Positions 42,128 through 54,198 of a stretch of DNA of 64,000 nucleotides are shown piece after piece. Each line of letters begins with the position of its first letter. The stretch's first letter is position 1. The position numbers were made by a program, and so were the translations under genes. Location of the stretch: NCBI GenBank assembly GCA_047967505.1, contig CM106538.1. One strand, 5' to 3'. The notes beneath the pieces were generated by a model. It did no database searches and was not told the origin of the DNA. It worked only from the letters and a program-made list of their open reading frames with translations. The DNA is from Dipteris shenzhenensis. Its lineage: Eukaryota; Polypodiophyta; Polypodiopsida; Gleicheniales.

Positions 42128-45100
42128 TTGACACTCAGGTTTGTTGCGTGGTCAAGTTCTTCGCGGCAAATTCAGTTTCAGTTTACTGTTCTTTATTACA
42201 GTAAGGATGAGGACAAAGATTCTACTGTCGCCTCTTCAGCCCCTCCTCTTCCTTCCTCCCCCTGCAGATTCCTCTCATTCACCATCCCGAACTTTGGAGA
42301 GTCAGGGAAGCTAGACGGGTTGAACTACCCAATCTGGAAGATGAAAATTCGGAGCCATCTAGTGGCCCGGAAGTTGTGGTAGCTAACAATGGGGGTGGAG
42401 GCAAAACTGGAAGACGTTCTGGACAGCAAGGGGAAGATTGTCATTCCAGTGGATGGTGAAGAGCTTGAGAATTGGGAAGAGAGAGATGCCCACTCCCTAG
42501 CATTAATCATTGGGACCACGGCGGACTCTGTTCTTCCACAGATCGAGATGGCCAAGACGTTTGTAGAGGTGTGGGCTATTATGAAGGATTTGTTTGAAAC
42601 TGACAATACATCTCGAATTCTGATGCTCCAACATCAACTGTACAATCTGGACATGACTAAGGTAGACAATGTTCATGACCATCTGACAAAAGTCAAGGTG
42701 GTAAGGGACCAGCTCGCTGCAGTTGGTCAGAAGGTAGATTCAAGTCACCTGGCATTGTTGACTTTACACAAGCTACCTCGAAGTTTTAAGAGTTTCGTGA
42801 CTACGGTCATTGCAGGACAGAGGACCAAGCCTCTTACCTTCTAGGAGCTTGGGCCTTTACTATTGCAGGAAGAGGCTCGGGAAAAATTGTTTACTCAATC
42901 GGACGAGAAGCTCTCGTGACAAGCCCGGCAAGGGTAAGTTCAAAGACTCCAAGAACAAAAGCAAGACCGAGGATGCAGAGAAAAAGAGGCAGATGAAGTG
43001 CTTCTACTATGAGAAGCTTGGTCATTCTGCTAAAGAGTGCCGCAAGAAGGCGGCGGATCTCAAGAAGGAGTCGTCCAAGTCCAAGGAGGAGCCAAAATCC
43101 GAATCGGCAAACGTCACGACCGGTGCTCTCTTCATCATCACTGAGTACTGCTCCGCTTATGCAGTCAGTGAAGGAGAGGAAGGTTGGTATGTGGACAATG
43201 GAGCTTCAAAGCACATGTCGAACAAGGAGTGGCTTAAAACCATGGAAGGTACGCATTCCGATTCCAAGGTCACTGTTGGGGATAACCGGTCATGCCGTGT
43301 AAAGGGTGTTAGTAGTATTCCATTCATCACGACTGCAGGAAACGAGGAGTTGATTTTCGGTGTACTGTATGTACCAAATTTGTGCAAGAACCTATTGTTA
43401 GTCAGTCAGATGAACAAGCACAATATGTCAATCTTATTCGACAACGGCAAGGTCACTGTCACATCCAAGGCAAACGGACAGGTGGTGGCTCAAGGTGTCG
43501 AGGAGCATGGACTGTATCGGCTCAACGCTCTGTTGGTGCACAGGGACCAAGGCAGATCCAGATTATGGCATGAGTGGTTCGGTCACGTTTACTATGGCAC
43601 TCTCTCCGAGATGCAGAAGACAAAGATGGTGGATGGACTTTCATCGACTGCAGGCAGTGATCGTGTCTGCAGGTCTTGCGTGGAAGGCAAGCAACACAGG
43701 GACCACAAGAGGTCTCATCACGGGCCAAGAAGCCGCTCAAGTTGGTTCACGCCGACATCTGCGGCCTAGTGTCGACAAATTCATTGGTCAAGTCCGCGGT
43801 ATTCTCTCTTATTAGTGGATGATTTCAGTCGCATGACGTGGGTATTCTGCTTGGCAAAGAAATCTCAAGCTTTTGAGAAATTCAAAGACTCCATGGAAGG
43901 CCCAGGTAGAGAAGGAGAGCGGGGAGGTAATCAAAGCCTTCCGCACCGACAGAGGGGCAGAGTTCACTTCTACCAAGTTCAAATGGATTCTGCAAGAAGC
44001 ACGGGATTAAGAGACAGCTCACTACAGCTCGCACATCTCAGCAGAACGGAGTTGAGAGGAAGCACAAGACCGTCACAGAGACAGGGTTGACCATGTTGCG
44101 AGGGAGGAATCTCTTGAAAGCCTACTGGGGTGAAGCCGTGAACACTGCCGTTCACATCCCCAACATAACCAAGACCAAGGCTGTTGATGGTAAGACTCCA
44201 TATGAAGCTTATTATGGTAAGAAGCCCATCATATCTCATTTAAGGGTTTTCGGTTGTAAAGCATTTGTGCATGTACATAAAGATTAGCAGACAAAGCTAG
44301 AGCCCCATAGCTGGAGCTATATCTTTGTGAGGTACAGTGAAGAGTCCAAGGCCTATCGCCTATTCGACTTGGAAAAGAAGAAGATCCTTATTAGCAGGGA
44401 TGTGATATTTGAGGAGACCGAGCCACAGCCTGCAGAAGAGGTTCCAGAACTTCTAGCATTACCCCCACCAGAGGTCACCATCCGAGAGGTGGAGCCGACT
44501 GAAGACCTCGAAAGCACCTCCATCAGAGAAGAAGCTACCACAATGGTATTTGAAAACTTTAGACTCACGGGTCATGGACATTCTCGAGAGCACAGTTCCG
44601 AAGCGCGGCGGTCTCAACGTAACATGAAGACTCCCTCCATGAACTACGCTTTGGTGGCTCAACTTGCGGAGCCCCATTCCTTCTAGGAGGCGAAGGATAT
44701 TCCAGAGTGGCAGGAAGCCATGCAGGTAGAGATGGATGCCATTTTGAAAAATGACACCTGGGATTTAGTGCCCAAACCAACCAAGTGGAAGGTCATCGGG
44801 ACTAAATGGGTGTACAAGCTTAAGTTCAAGTCAGATGGGAGCTTGGACAAGTACAAAGCAAGATTGGTGGTGAAAGGCTATGCACAGTTAGAAGGACTTG
44901 ACTTCGACGTGACCTTCGCCCCCCGCAGCTAGGATGGTGACTATTCGGACAGTCATTGCCTTAGCTGCTCATCATAGTTGGCCTATTTTTCAGATGGATG
45001 TCAAGTCTACATTTTTGAATGGTAACCTGGAGGAGGAGGTATATGTGGCACAGCCACTAGGATTTCAGATTCCAGGATCCCCATCAAAAGCCTACAAACT

Positions 45101-45425
45101 AAAGAAGGCCTTATACGGGCTGAAACAGGCCCCCAGAGCTTGGCATTAGCAGATAGATGTTTTCTTTCAGAAGATCGGGCTTCAGCGGAGTCCATCAGAG
45201 GCAAATCTTTATCTCGACACAAAGGGGGATTTGCGGCTGGTATTGATTCTATATGTGGATGACCTCATTATTACTGGGGATCATACGAAGAAGATTGCTC
45301 AGGTCAAGAGACTTCTTATGGAGGAGTTCGAGATGATTGACTTAGGCGTACTTGACTACTTTCTTGGGATTGAGGTGAAGCAGGGAAAGAGCAGTATCTT
45401 TATTTCACAAGAGAAATATTGTAGG
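42128..45425 (+). pseudogene. Copia gag-pol, 5' part
   Basis: Gag begins near 42270 (NYPIWKMKIRSHL), has an in-frame TAG at 42380, continues from 42389 and hits a TAG at 42842-42844. After a shift comes the knuckle CFYYEKLGHSAKEC (42999-43040), whose second Cys is Tyr. The protease reads WYVDNGASKHMS near 43185; the normal DSGA is DNGA. The GAG-pre-integrase HHCC region follows (LWHEWFGHVYY ... CRSCVEGKQH). The integrase is broken by frameshifts between 43770 and 44090, and its catalytic residues cannot be read in one frame. Reverse transcriptase starts near 44700 (WQEAMQVEMDAILKNDTW), has stops at 44932 and 45149, and keeps LYVDDLIITG near 45249. The frame ends in ISQEKYC exactly at the Gypsy insertion. 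Confidence 0.88.
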
Positions 45426-46876
45426 TGAAACCGGCCTCTAATCACTCAGAGGGTAGTGGAACTAAACCTTTAATCACGTCAGCAGTTATTTACAGCTCAC
45501 AAAGCATATATCACAACCATTAACCATTGCATGATCACCATTTGGCATTTACCCATTTGTTCACAAACAAAACCACTGAAAAAGGGATGGAGGCTAGAAT
45601 GCCCCTGCTCAACAAACATAGACAAGTGCACCCGATTGGCCCCAAACACCGTGGCGCCCCTTTCGGTATTTCTTTATATTTCACAGTGAAATGATTACAA
45701 GTTGCATCTGGGAGAGCTTCCCTGCAACTGAGCACGCAGCCCCAATTCATTAAGCCTTCGCAAGGCTTTCAAGCATAGAACACCATCACATAAGTGCACT
45801 TAACCCATAGGCTCAATCCAAAGGCATTCTCTTTTTCGAGTGTAATTTTATTGGCTGTCTAGATGCAATCACACTGCACCCTAGCTGCACTCTCTTTGAG
45901 TGGTTTCCAGATGGCATTCACAACGCTTTTCAAAGCTCGAAAATAAAATCAGCAAAGTACCCAACCAAAGAATGACTCATGTAGCACTGCCTGGGCACCT
46001 GTGAGCCAAGAAAGAGGCGGCACACGAGGCCAACCAATAGCTTATGGCAAAAAGAAATTGGAGCAGCAAAATCACAACTCACCAAGCCCTGAGAACTCGA
46101 ACCAAGTCCTCAATCGCCAAGAGGACATAGTAGCCAATGCCCAATTGCATTGTCAGCCAAAGAGGAGTGCAAAGTTTAATCGCCGGAAAGTCCTCCAAAG
46201 CTGAGAAAAACCAGACAACTAGCGCGTGGGACCACTCGAAATTCAACAGAAAGCTGTAGCTTTGCAAGCGGAGAGGCCCAGGAGGTGGTAGAAGCAAAAA
46301 GGTCCAGAAAAAGCCACTTTTGCAAATTCGACCAGCAAAAGAAGTGCTCAGCTCTGCCCGTTCTGCCAAACGCACGGAGGGAAAAGCCTATCACTATGAA
46401 GGGGAGGCAGAGGGGAAGCCATCGGGCCAAACGGAAGTCGAGGAATCCCAACGGGTGAGGAGTTATGAAGAAAAACGGAACTCAGCTGAAGGAGGCTGAA
46501 AAACCAGTCCTAACTCTCAACAAAGGGAGAAGATGAGAGAGAAAACCACACGTGTGAAGTTTAAAAGGCCCAGGAAGGTCCAGGAATGGCAAAGGAGCAT
46601 GTAGAAGGCACTAGAGCCACCCGGAACTCTAGGGGGGCCACTGAAGGTACATGGCCCTCTAGGGGGCCCATTAAAAATGCCACATCATCATTTTCCAACA
46701 ACCACTCTTTTAATTCCTTGGAATGCCTTTGGGCCTAGGGATTAATTACACTTATGTGCTAGGCACCATGCCGCGTTTAATTACGCATTATTAAGCCCAT
46801 GCTTGGACTTTTAAAACCAAAGTTGTCACGGTCTTGTAGTACATTAAAGTACTTAGAATTTCACACCCCCGTGACA
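45426..46876 (-). repeat. 3' LTR of the second Gypsy element
   Basis: 1451 bases; highly similar to 52600-54193. It lacks about 140 bases present at 53343-53488 of the other LTR; both ends of the gap lie in an AAGTTTAATCGCC-like context, suggesting a short-homology deletion. Confidence 0.95.
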
Positions 46877-47163
46877 TACCCCTCTCTTGAAATAGCAAAC
46901 CACAGTTTGCTGCCCCAAAACACAGGAGTGAGCATGAAATATAGCATGAAAGAGTATACAAGAAAGCCACAGCTATAGTATACAGAGACCATGAAAATAT
47001 GGCTAGGAGAGGCATGCATCCATCCTATACACTGCTTAAAATCTATGTGATCCTCGGCGATCAATAGTCAAGATGCATCAATATCATGAAGTCTCACAGT
47101 AGAAATACTGTCAGCTCAGTATCTCGGATGAAACATACAGTGTCATCAAGCGACCTCATGAAA

Positions 47164-48530
47164 TCACGGTGAGCCCGTCTGTACTGAGGGAGTGGAGGTG
47201 CTACGCCCCTCTCGAACACCAGGTAATGCTCTAGACGCTCGCTCTGTTGAACTACTAGTAGGGGCCCAGACCGCAGTCGGCTCTAACTGGAAAGCATCAA
47301 GGTAAAGCTGCAATATCCCAGGTGAATCTGCCAGTGCACCTTCCTCCATCCATTTCGCATCAAGTGATGGGTAATTTTGAAATTTTACCAAGTAGCGACG
47401 GATAACTTTACCCTTGAGCTTTCTATCTCTGTGTGCCAGAATTAGCTCTGGGACCAGAAGTTCATCCTGTTCTTCCACTTCAAGCTGCACGTCATCAGGT
47501 AAATCCTTAGGAATATCGCTTTAATAAGCTCACATGAAAGGCATTATGTATCTTCCAATGCGGAGGCAACTTCAGCCTGTAAGCTACCTCGTTTATCTTT
47601 TCAGAAACCTGGAGAGGACCATAGTAACGCACGTTCAGCTTTGTGTACAACCTTTCCTTGCCTTTCTTAATTTTCAGCCTTGCCTTCTGAAAATGCAGCA
47701 AAACCCAATCACCTTCTGTGAATACCAATTCCCTGCGGTGCTTATCTGCTGCTCTTTTCTGCTTGTCTTGACTTCTTTGCAAGGCATATTTGATCTTCTT
47801 GTAAGCCTCTTCAAGGCTTTCCACAAAACGATTAGCTTCGAAGATTTTCTCTTTTGTATGCAAAATGGGAGGTATCTTCCTGGCACCTTCCACTATTTCA
47901 AAAGGTGCTTTACCTGTGGATGTGTGTAAGCATATTCCAGCAAAGGCAAACAATGCTCCCATTTGCTTTTGTGGTCTGAGACATAGCATTTAAACATATC
48001 CAAGATGGTAGAGTTTTCCTGCTCCGATTGTCCATCAGACTGAGGGTGAAAAGATGACGAAAAATTCAGCGTAGTGCCCATATTTTCAAACAGCCCTCTC
48101 CAAAAGAGGCTGGTCATCCTCGGATCTCTATCATTGATTATGGATTCAGGCATCCCATGATACTTGAAGACATGCTGCAGAAACAATTTGGCCATTTGAT
48201 ATGCTGTAATTTTCTTTCTTACTGGCACAAAGTGGGCTTGTTTGCTAAACCTGCAAATTATTATCCACAATCCATCATGTCCAGTAGGAGTATGTGGAAG
48301 ATCAAACACAAAATCCATAGCTATGCTTTGCCATGGTCTATCCGGAATTGGCAAAGGGTGTAACAACCCAGGTGCCTTCTGCCTGTCAAACTTTGCTTTC
48401 TAACAAACCATGCATGTTCTCACATATTCTTCCACATCTTTCCTCAAAGATGGCCAATAAAAGTATTGCTCCACTGCTGTAATTGTTGCTGTAATTCCCC
48501 TATGTCTGCCTATGGAGGAGCATGACTTTC
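47164..48530 (-). pseudogene. Gypsy integrase and chromodomain
   Basis: After a frameshift near 48515 the integrase zinc region reads HRGITATITAVEQYFYWP. The core follows with SIAMDFVFDLP (48320), IINDRDPRMTSLF (near 48140) and DGQSEQENS (near 48020), so D, D and E are all present, although QTE reads QSE. A frameshift near 47930 separates KAPFEIVEGARKIPP. The C-terminal region with KLPPHWKIHNAFHVSLLKRY ends at a stop at 47507. After a further break a chromodomain-like segment (LILAHRDRKLKGKVIRRYLV, then LDAKWMEE) and a tail end at 47164. The whole fits a chromovirus-type integrase. Confidence 0.88.
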
Positions 48531-49814
48531 CATTATGACTTTCTGTCGCATCTGATCAGTGACACAGAGTCGTCCATGCATCAAAATGAAACCCTCTTTC
48601 AACATATAGTGATCATGCCTTTGACCATCAGAAAGCTGATCATAAATAGTTGAAAAATCAGCATCATTAACATATTGATCTTTCATCACATCTAACACAT
48701 TGTTGTAAGTAATGCTCACTGCTGAAACACTGGGTTTCTTGGAGACTGCTTCAGGCTGTGGTTTCCTGGAAAGTGCATCAGCCACGACATTTTTGTTACC
48801 CGGCACATGTACAATTTGAAAATGAAACATTGAGAGGAAGTTAGCCCATCTCATGTGCTTTTCAGATAATTTTCTCTGCGTGAGAAAATATCTAAGTGAC
48901 TGATGATCTGTCTGCACATAAAAATCAGCTCCAAGAAGGTAATGTTTCCATGTGGTCAAAGCATGTATCACTGCTAACATTTCCTTCTCGTATGTTTGCA
49001 AGTACAATTCAGCATCTTTGAGAATTCTACTCTCATATGCAACCACTCTACCATCCTGCATCAAAGTGCCTCCTATGCTGTTCCCACATGCATCACAAGT
49101 TATAGCAAAGGGTTTTGCAAGATCTGGCAAGATAATAACGGGTTCAGAACACAACTTTTGCTTCAGCTCTTCAAAAGCTGCATTTTCCTTTGGTCCCCAC
49201 TGAAATGGTACAGCTTTCTTTTGTAAAGCATGCAAGGGAGAAGCAATTTCTGCAAAGTACTTTATAAACCTCCGATAGTATGAACACAACCCAAGGAAGC
49301 TTCTGACTTGATGCAGATTTTTCAAAATTGGCCAACTCCTTATGGCCTCAACTTTTGCAGGATCCATTTTGACTCCATCCTTTGACACTATATGACCGAG
49401 AAAATGAATCTCATGCATAAAGAACTCACTTTTCTTGGTGTTTATTAATAGCTTGTGTCTTTTCAACTCTTGAAACACAATAGTGAGGTGTTTCCTGTGC
49501 TCCTGCTCATTTTTAGAGAACACAATGATGTCATCAAAGAAAGTGCCCACAAACTTTCTGTGTGTCCTAAAAATTCTGTCCATCATTCTATTGAAAGTGG
49601 CAGGTGCATTAGTAAAACCAAAAGGCATCACAAGGAACTCATATAAGCCAAATGAACGGAAGGCAGTGTTGTAGACATCTTCAGGCCGTATCCTTATCTG
49701 ATGGTATCTACTTTTAAGGTCAATACGACTGAACATTGAGGAACCTTTCAACCGATCCAATATATCATCAATGCGTGGAATTGGAAAACGGTTCTTAATT
49801 GTGACTTTATTCAA
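48510..49814 (-). pseudogene. Gypsy reverse transcriptase and RNase H
   Basis: One open frame of 434 residues. Reverse-transcriptase blocks include MFSRIDLKSRYHQIRI (about residues 27-42), LVMPFGFTNAPATFNR (61-76) and the active site TFFDDIIVFS (91-100; FxDD in place of YxDD with both Asp kept). RNase H follows with CDACGNSIGG, YEKEMLAV and TDHQSLRYFL, then DALSRKP. The N-terminal fingers are in the adjoining frame at 49829-50500 because of the tandem duplication described separately. The frame ends at a stop after MESHAPP. Confidence 0.9.
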
Positions 49815-49940
49815 AACCGTATCCTTATCTAATGGTATCCACTTTTAAGGTCCCTACGACTGAACATTGAGGAACCTTTCAACCGATCCAATATATCATC
49901 AATGCGTGGAAAACGGTTCTCAATTGTGACTTTATTCAAA
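49686..49940. repeat. Tandem duplication within Gypsy reverse transcriptase, about 131-base period
   Basis: The unit beginning ccgtatccttatct occurs at 49687 and 49818. The copies are nearly identical apart from a six-base gap near the end. It duplicates the [10 protein letters not shown]...DLKSGYH block and destroys the reading frame. Confidence 0.9.
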
Positions 49941-50500
49941 GCCCTATAATCAATACACATTCTCCAACTGCCATCCTTCTTTTGCACAAGCAACACAGGG
50001 GAACAGTAAGGAGAATTACTTGGCTGTATTAATTCCTTTTCCAAGAGTTCCTTCACTTGTAACATTATCTCTTCCTGTTGTGCCTTACTGACACGATAGG
50101 GAGGTATATTGGGCGGTGAGCTTCTTGGAATTATATCAATTTGATGATCCTCGGACCTCTTGGGAGGTAATTCTTGAGAAAGTGCTTCTGAGAAACAATC
50201 CTGAAAATCTGAAATAAGAGCAGCCCTTTCTCTATCTAAAGCAGAAAGAGTAGAGCCTTCCTGAACTGGTTGACTGTCCTCTTTGACAAAAATCAAGTAC
50301 GCTGAAATATGACGCTTTATTACACTGGAAATACAAGAAGCTGAAACTACAGGGATGGACTCCCCTTTCAACTTTACATCAAGTACATGATTTTTGCCTC
50401 TATGAGTTAAAGAAATTTTCTTGTTTCTCATCTGCACATCAGCCCCCACCCTGTACATCCAAGGCATCCCAAGCAAAGCATCACACTCTGGCAAAGGCAT
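49829..50500 (-). pseudogene. Gypsy region between protease and reverse transcriptase
   Basis: It starts after a break downstream of the protease and reads [19 protein letters not shown], then [20 protein letters not shown] and [20 protein letters not shown], the start of the reverse transcriptase. It ends in a partial second copy of [12 protein letters not shown] just before the frame is lost. Leu-Leu-Gly after the protease is the usual end of a retroviral-type protease fold. Confidence 0.85.
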
Positions 50501-50530
50501 AATGTAGAAGTCCTCTGCATCCTGATATCC

Positions 50531-50740
50531 CTAGATATGCATCCTCAACTTGCCAATGATAGGAGTGACAGGTGTGTTGAGTTCAGGGTTGGCCATATCA
50601 CACATGCCGGATGGCCCCATTTCCTCAGCCTTGATGCCAAGCCTTCGTGCCATATCAGGAGTTATGAAATTCGCCTTTGCCCTAGAATCAAAGAAAAACA
50701 AACAATTCTGATTTCTGATTTTTCCCCATGCTCTGCACAT
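50531..50740 (-). pseudogene. Gypsy aspartic protease fragment
   Basis: It reads WGKIRNQNCLFFFDSRAKAN, then FITPDMARRLG. The catalytic D-S/T-G triplet is D-S-R here (DSRAKANFI), so the enzyme should be dead. A stop follows at 50531. Its closest relative in this window is the fragment embedded in the Copia reverse transcriptase at 62760-63128 (WGKIRDQQALILFDPRSTDN). Confidence 0.82.
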
Positions 50741-52486
50741 CTGAGTCTTTTCGTTTCCTCTTCATCATGTGCATGTGGCAAACTCCCAATCACATCTGGA
50801 AGAAGTCCTGCGGAAGGTTTAGGCCTTTTGCCCTTCCGATCAGCTTGTTTATCACCATTCTTATCATCATCTGACCTGTCTCTTTTCTTGGATGGGCAAT
50901 CATAAGAGCGGTGTCCCTCTCCTTTGCATATAAAACAATTGTTTTGCTCCATGAGTGACTTTTTCTCTTCATCAGATAACTTGGTACGGGGCTGTTTATT
51001 AGGCTGTCCACGCCTTTGACCAGCTTTGAATTGGGCTTTTCCTTCCTTTTGAAACGGTTGTTTGCCATAATTTTTATTTTCAGATTTGATGTCCTTATCC
51101 TGGTGTTTGGCAGCCCATTTGTTGTCTTCTTTCTTGTTGTCCATAAAGCCCAAATTCTTCTCCTGCATCCATGCATATGCTGTCCTTGCATTCTCAATTA
51201 ATTGAGTCATAGAACCCACCTTGGTTTTGATGCAATAATCATGTAGCTCACTAGGCAATCCACAACAGTACCTCTCTATTTGCTCTTTCAAAGAAACATG
51301 CCTGTAAGAGCTCAATGGCAGCAAAACATCCCAAAACCTCTTAGTGTAATCATCAAGATTCTTGCAAAGTTTGTTTGACAAGTCATGCGAGTGTGAAAGT
51401 ACTTCAACTTCAAAAGTTGGAGTAAGCCAAGTAGAAGAGAACACTTGCTTGAATTCCAGCCAAGTAGCAGGTGCATCTCCATGAAGCATAAGGTTGGTGT
51501 ACCACTTAAGTGCATTGCCTTTCAAAAATGTGGCAACCTTCCTCATCTTGGATGCCTCTGTAAACAAACCCCCAAGAAATGCAGCATCAAATTGTTGAAG
51601 GAATGTGAGGGCTTTGTACCTCTCCTGTACTCCATTATATGTCTCAAACTTGACATGAGAACCACCATGCTTAAATTCTTTATATACATTTGATATTGGC
51701 TGTCCCAAAGATGGCTGTATATTTGCAGCATTCCCTTCGCTAGGGAGAGCCATGCTTGGCTGAACATTAGGCATGGGAGCATATGCTGTGGCTTGCATGC
51801 TTGGCTGCATTCCCACAGTCATACATGGCTTGCTTTCTATGCCCAATTGGCGGTGAAATCAACATAGCATCAAAGATAGAATCTGTACCAAAATATTCAG
51901 GTTGCTGCCTCAAATATGGCTGAGGTGGTTGAGCCACATTTATGGACTGCACATTATTATTTTGAGGAGTAGAAGTACCCAAACCAAGGCCTTGTGCTGG
52001 CTGCTCATACTGTTGCACTGGCTGTACTTTTTGTACCTCTTTCTCAAGTGCTCTTTTGGGTGATTCCTCTCTCTTGGAAGTCACTTTCTGAGTCATTTTT
52101 GATGGCTGTCCCTCATGAGAAACTGATGCATGAGTGTGCGGTCCGCCGTGAGAAGTTGATGCATGTGTGTACTCACTCTTTCCGTGCTTGTGCTTTCTTG
52201 ATTTCTTCTTCTTCTTGGCATTTGTTTGCACAATCTGAGCCAAATTTTGAGCCAGCTGAGTCAAAGCAGTCACTGCACTTGCAAGCTGTGCATTTAACAT
52301 AGTAGCATCATCTGACTCACTGCTAGAACTAGTATCACCGTTGAGCTCAGTTGGAGCTTCATGTGTGGCCTGCTCAAAAGGCATTGGTTGTGCTTCCTGC
52401 AACTGTACACTAGCTGGATCATTAAGGCTTTCTTGCCTTCTCCTTTGAGGAGTTGTGGAGCTCTCTTGTTCATGGGTACTCACCAT
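50662..52486 (-). pseudogene. Gypsy Gag, two frames
   Basis: The first frame (52486-51767) has an acidic and Gln/Thr-rich N-terminus and basic KKKKKSRKHKHGKS. A frameshift in the 80-base overlap moves into the second frame (51846-50662). That frame contains the Gag capsid region (MRKVATFLKGNALKWYTNLM, about residues 100-119, then YTKRFWDVLLPL) and a CCHC knuckle (CFICKGEGHRSYDC, about residues 303-316), followed by a basic Lys/Asp-rich tail. Total length of about 600 residues is long for plant Gypsy Gag because of the low-complexity N-terminus. Confidence 0.85.
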
Positions 52487-52583
52487 GTTTATGGTTGTAA
52501 TATTCAGCTGTCAAAAAGTGCAGCAAAGATATCCTTCCACCAAACTACCGAGGCCCACCTCTTGAGAAAGAGTGTGTGGTATC

Positions 52584-52598
52584 TTGGCAATGGAACCA
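52584..52598 (-). other. Primer-binding site, not initiator-Met type
   Basis: The plus strand reads ttggcaatggaacca just outside the LTR, so the primer would be a tRNA ending TGGCAATGGAACCA. This differs from the TGGTATCAGAGC type used by the other elements here. Confidence 0.7.
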
Positions 52599-52599
52599 A

Positions 52600-54193
52600 T
52601 GAAACCGGCGTCTAGGGCAGTGGAACTAAACCTTTAATCACTTCAGCACTTATTTATAGCTCACAAAGCATATATCACAACCATTAACCATTGCATGATC
52701 ACCATTTGGCATTTACCCATTTGTTCACAAACAAAACCACTGAAAAAGGGATGGAGGCTAGAATGCCCCTGCTCAACAAACATAGACAGGTGCACCCGAT
52801 TGGCCCCAAACACCGTGGCGCCCCTTTCGGTATTTCTTTATATTTCACAGTGAAATGATTACAAGTTGCATCTGGGAGACCTTCCCTGCAACTGAGCACG
52901 CAGCCCCAATTCACTAAGCCTTCGCAAGGCTTTCAAGCATAGAACACCATCACCACATAAGTGCACTTAACCCATAGGCTCAATCCAAAGGCATTCTCTT
53001 TTCCGAGTGCAATTTTATTGGCTGTCCAGATGCAATCACACTGCACCCCAGCTGCACTCTCTTTGAGTGGTTTCCAGATGGCATTCACAACGCTTTTCAA
53101 AGCTCGAAAATAAAATCAGCAAAGTACCCAACCAAAGAATGACTCATGTAGCACTGCCTGGGCACCTGTGAGCCAAGAAAGAGGCGGCACACGAGGCCAA
53201 CCAATAGCTTATGGCAAAAAGAAATTGGAGCAGCAAAATCACAACTCACCAAGCCCTGAGAACTCGAACCAAGTCCTCAATCGCCAAGAGGACATAGTAG
53301 CCAATGCCCACTTGCATTCTCAGCCAAAGAGGAGTGCAAAGGCATGAAGAAAGAGCATTTACAAGAGCCGACCAGCAAGAATTCCATTGAAAAATGCGAA
53401 AAGAAGCACTTCTGTCGCGAAGAAATGGGAGTTCTTGGGCTCAAAAGAAGCGTGCTTCAGAGAGGAATGCATTGAGAAGGTTTTGGAGAAGTTTAATCGC
53501 CAGAAAGTCCTCCAAAACTGAGAAAAACCAGTCAACCAGCGCGTGGGACCACTCGAAATTCAACAGAAAGCTGTAGCTTTGCAAGAGGAGAGGCCTAGGA
53601 GGCGGTAGAAGCAAAAAGGTCCAGAAAAAGCCACTTTTGCAAATTCGACCAGCAAAAGAAGTGCTCAGCTCTGCCCGTTCTACCAAACGCACGGAGGGAA
53701 AAGCATATCACTACGAAGGGGAGGCAGAGGGGAAGCCATCGGGCCAAACGGAAGTCGAGGAATCCGAACGGGTGAGGAGTTATGAAGAAAAACGGAATTC
53801 AGTTGAAGAAGGCTGAAAAACCAGTCCTAAATCTCAACAAAGGGAGAAGATGAGAGAGAAAACCACACATGTGAAGTTTAGAAGGCCCAGGAAGGTCCAG
53901 GAATGGCAAAGGAGCATGTAGAAGGTACTAGAGCCACCTGGAACTCTAGGGGGGCCACTGAAGGTACATGGCCCTCTAGGGGGCCCATTAAAAATGCCAC
54001 ACCATCATTTTCCAACAACCACTCTTTTAATCCCTTGGAATGCCTTTGGGCCTAGGGATTAATTATGCTTATGTGCTAGGCACCATGCCGCGTTTAATTA
54101 CACATTATTAAGCCCATGCTTGGACTTTTAAAACCAAAGTTGTCACGGTCTTGTAGTAGATTAAAGTACTTAGAATTTCATGCCCCCATGATA
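52600..54193 (-). repeat. 5' LTR of the second Gypsy element
   Basis: 1594 bases. It adjoins the primer-binding site. Its outer end reads atgata where the other LTR reads gtgaca, so the terminal TG(T) of the minus strand has mutated. The target-site copy GTAGG follows. Confidence 0.93.
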
Positions 54194-54198
54194 GTAGG

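Larger units (their letters stand above)
45426..54193 (-). mobile_element. Chromodomain Gypsy retrotransposon inserted in Copia pol
   Basis: It is flanked by GTAGG at 45421-45425 and GTAGG at 54194-54198, a perfect 5-base target-site duplication. LTRs of 1451 and 1594 bases (starting TGTCACGGGGG, ending CCGGTTTCA) bound gag, protease, reverse transcriptase, RNase H, integrase and a chromodomain in normal order. The polypurine tract CAAGAGAGGGGTA is at 46889-46877 and the primer-binding site at 52598-52584. It is the most complete element of the window but has frameshifts, so it is probably inactive. Confidence 0.95.
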
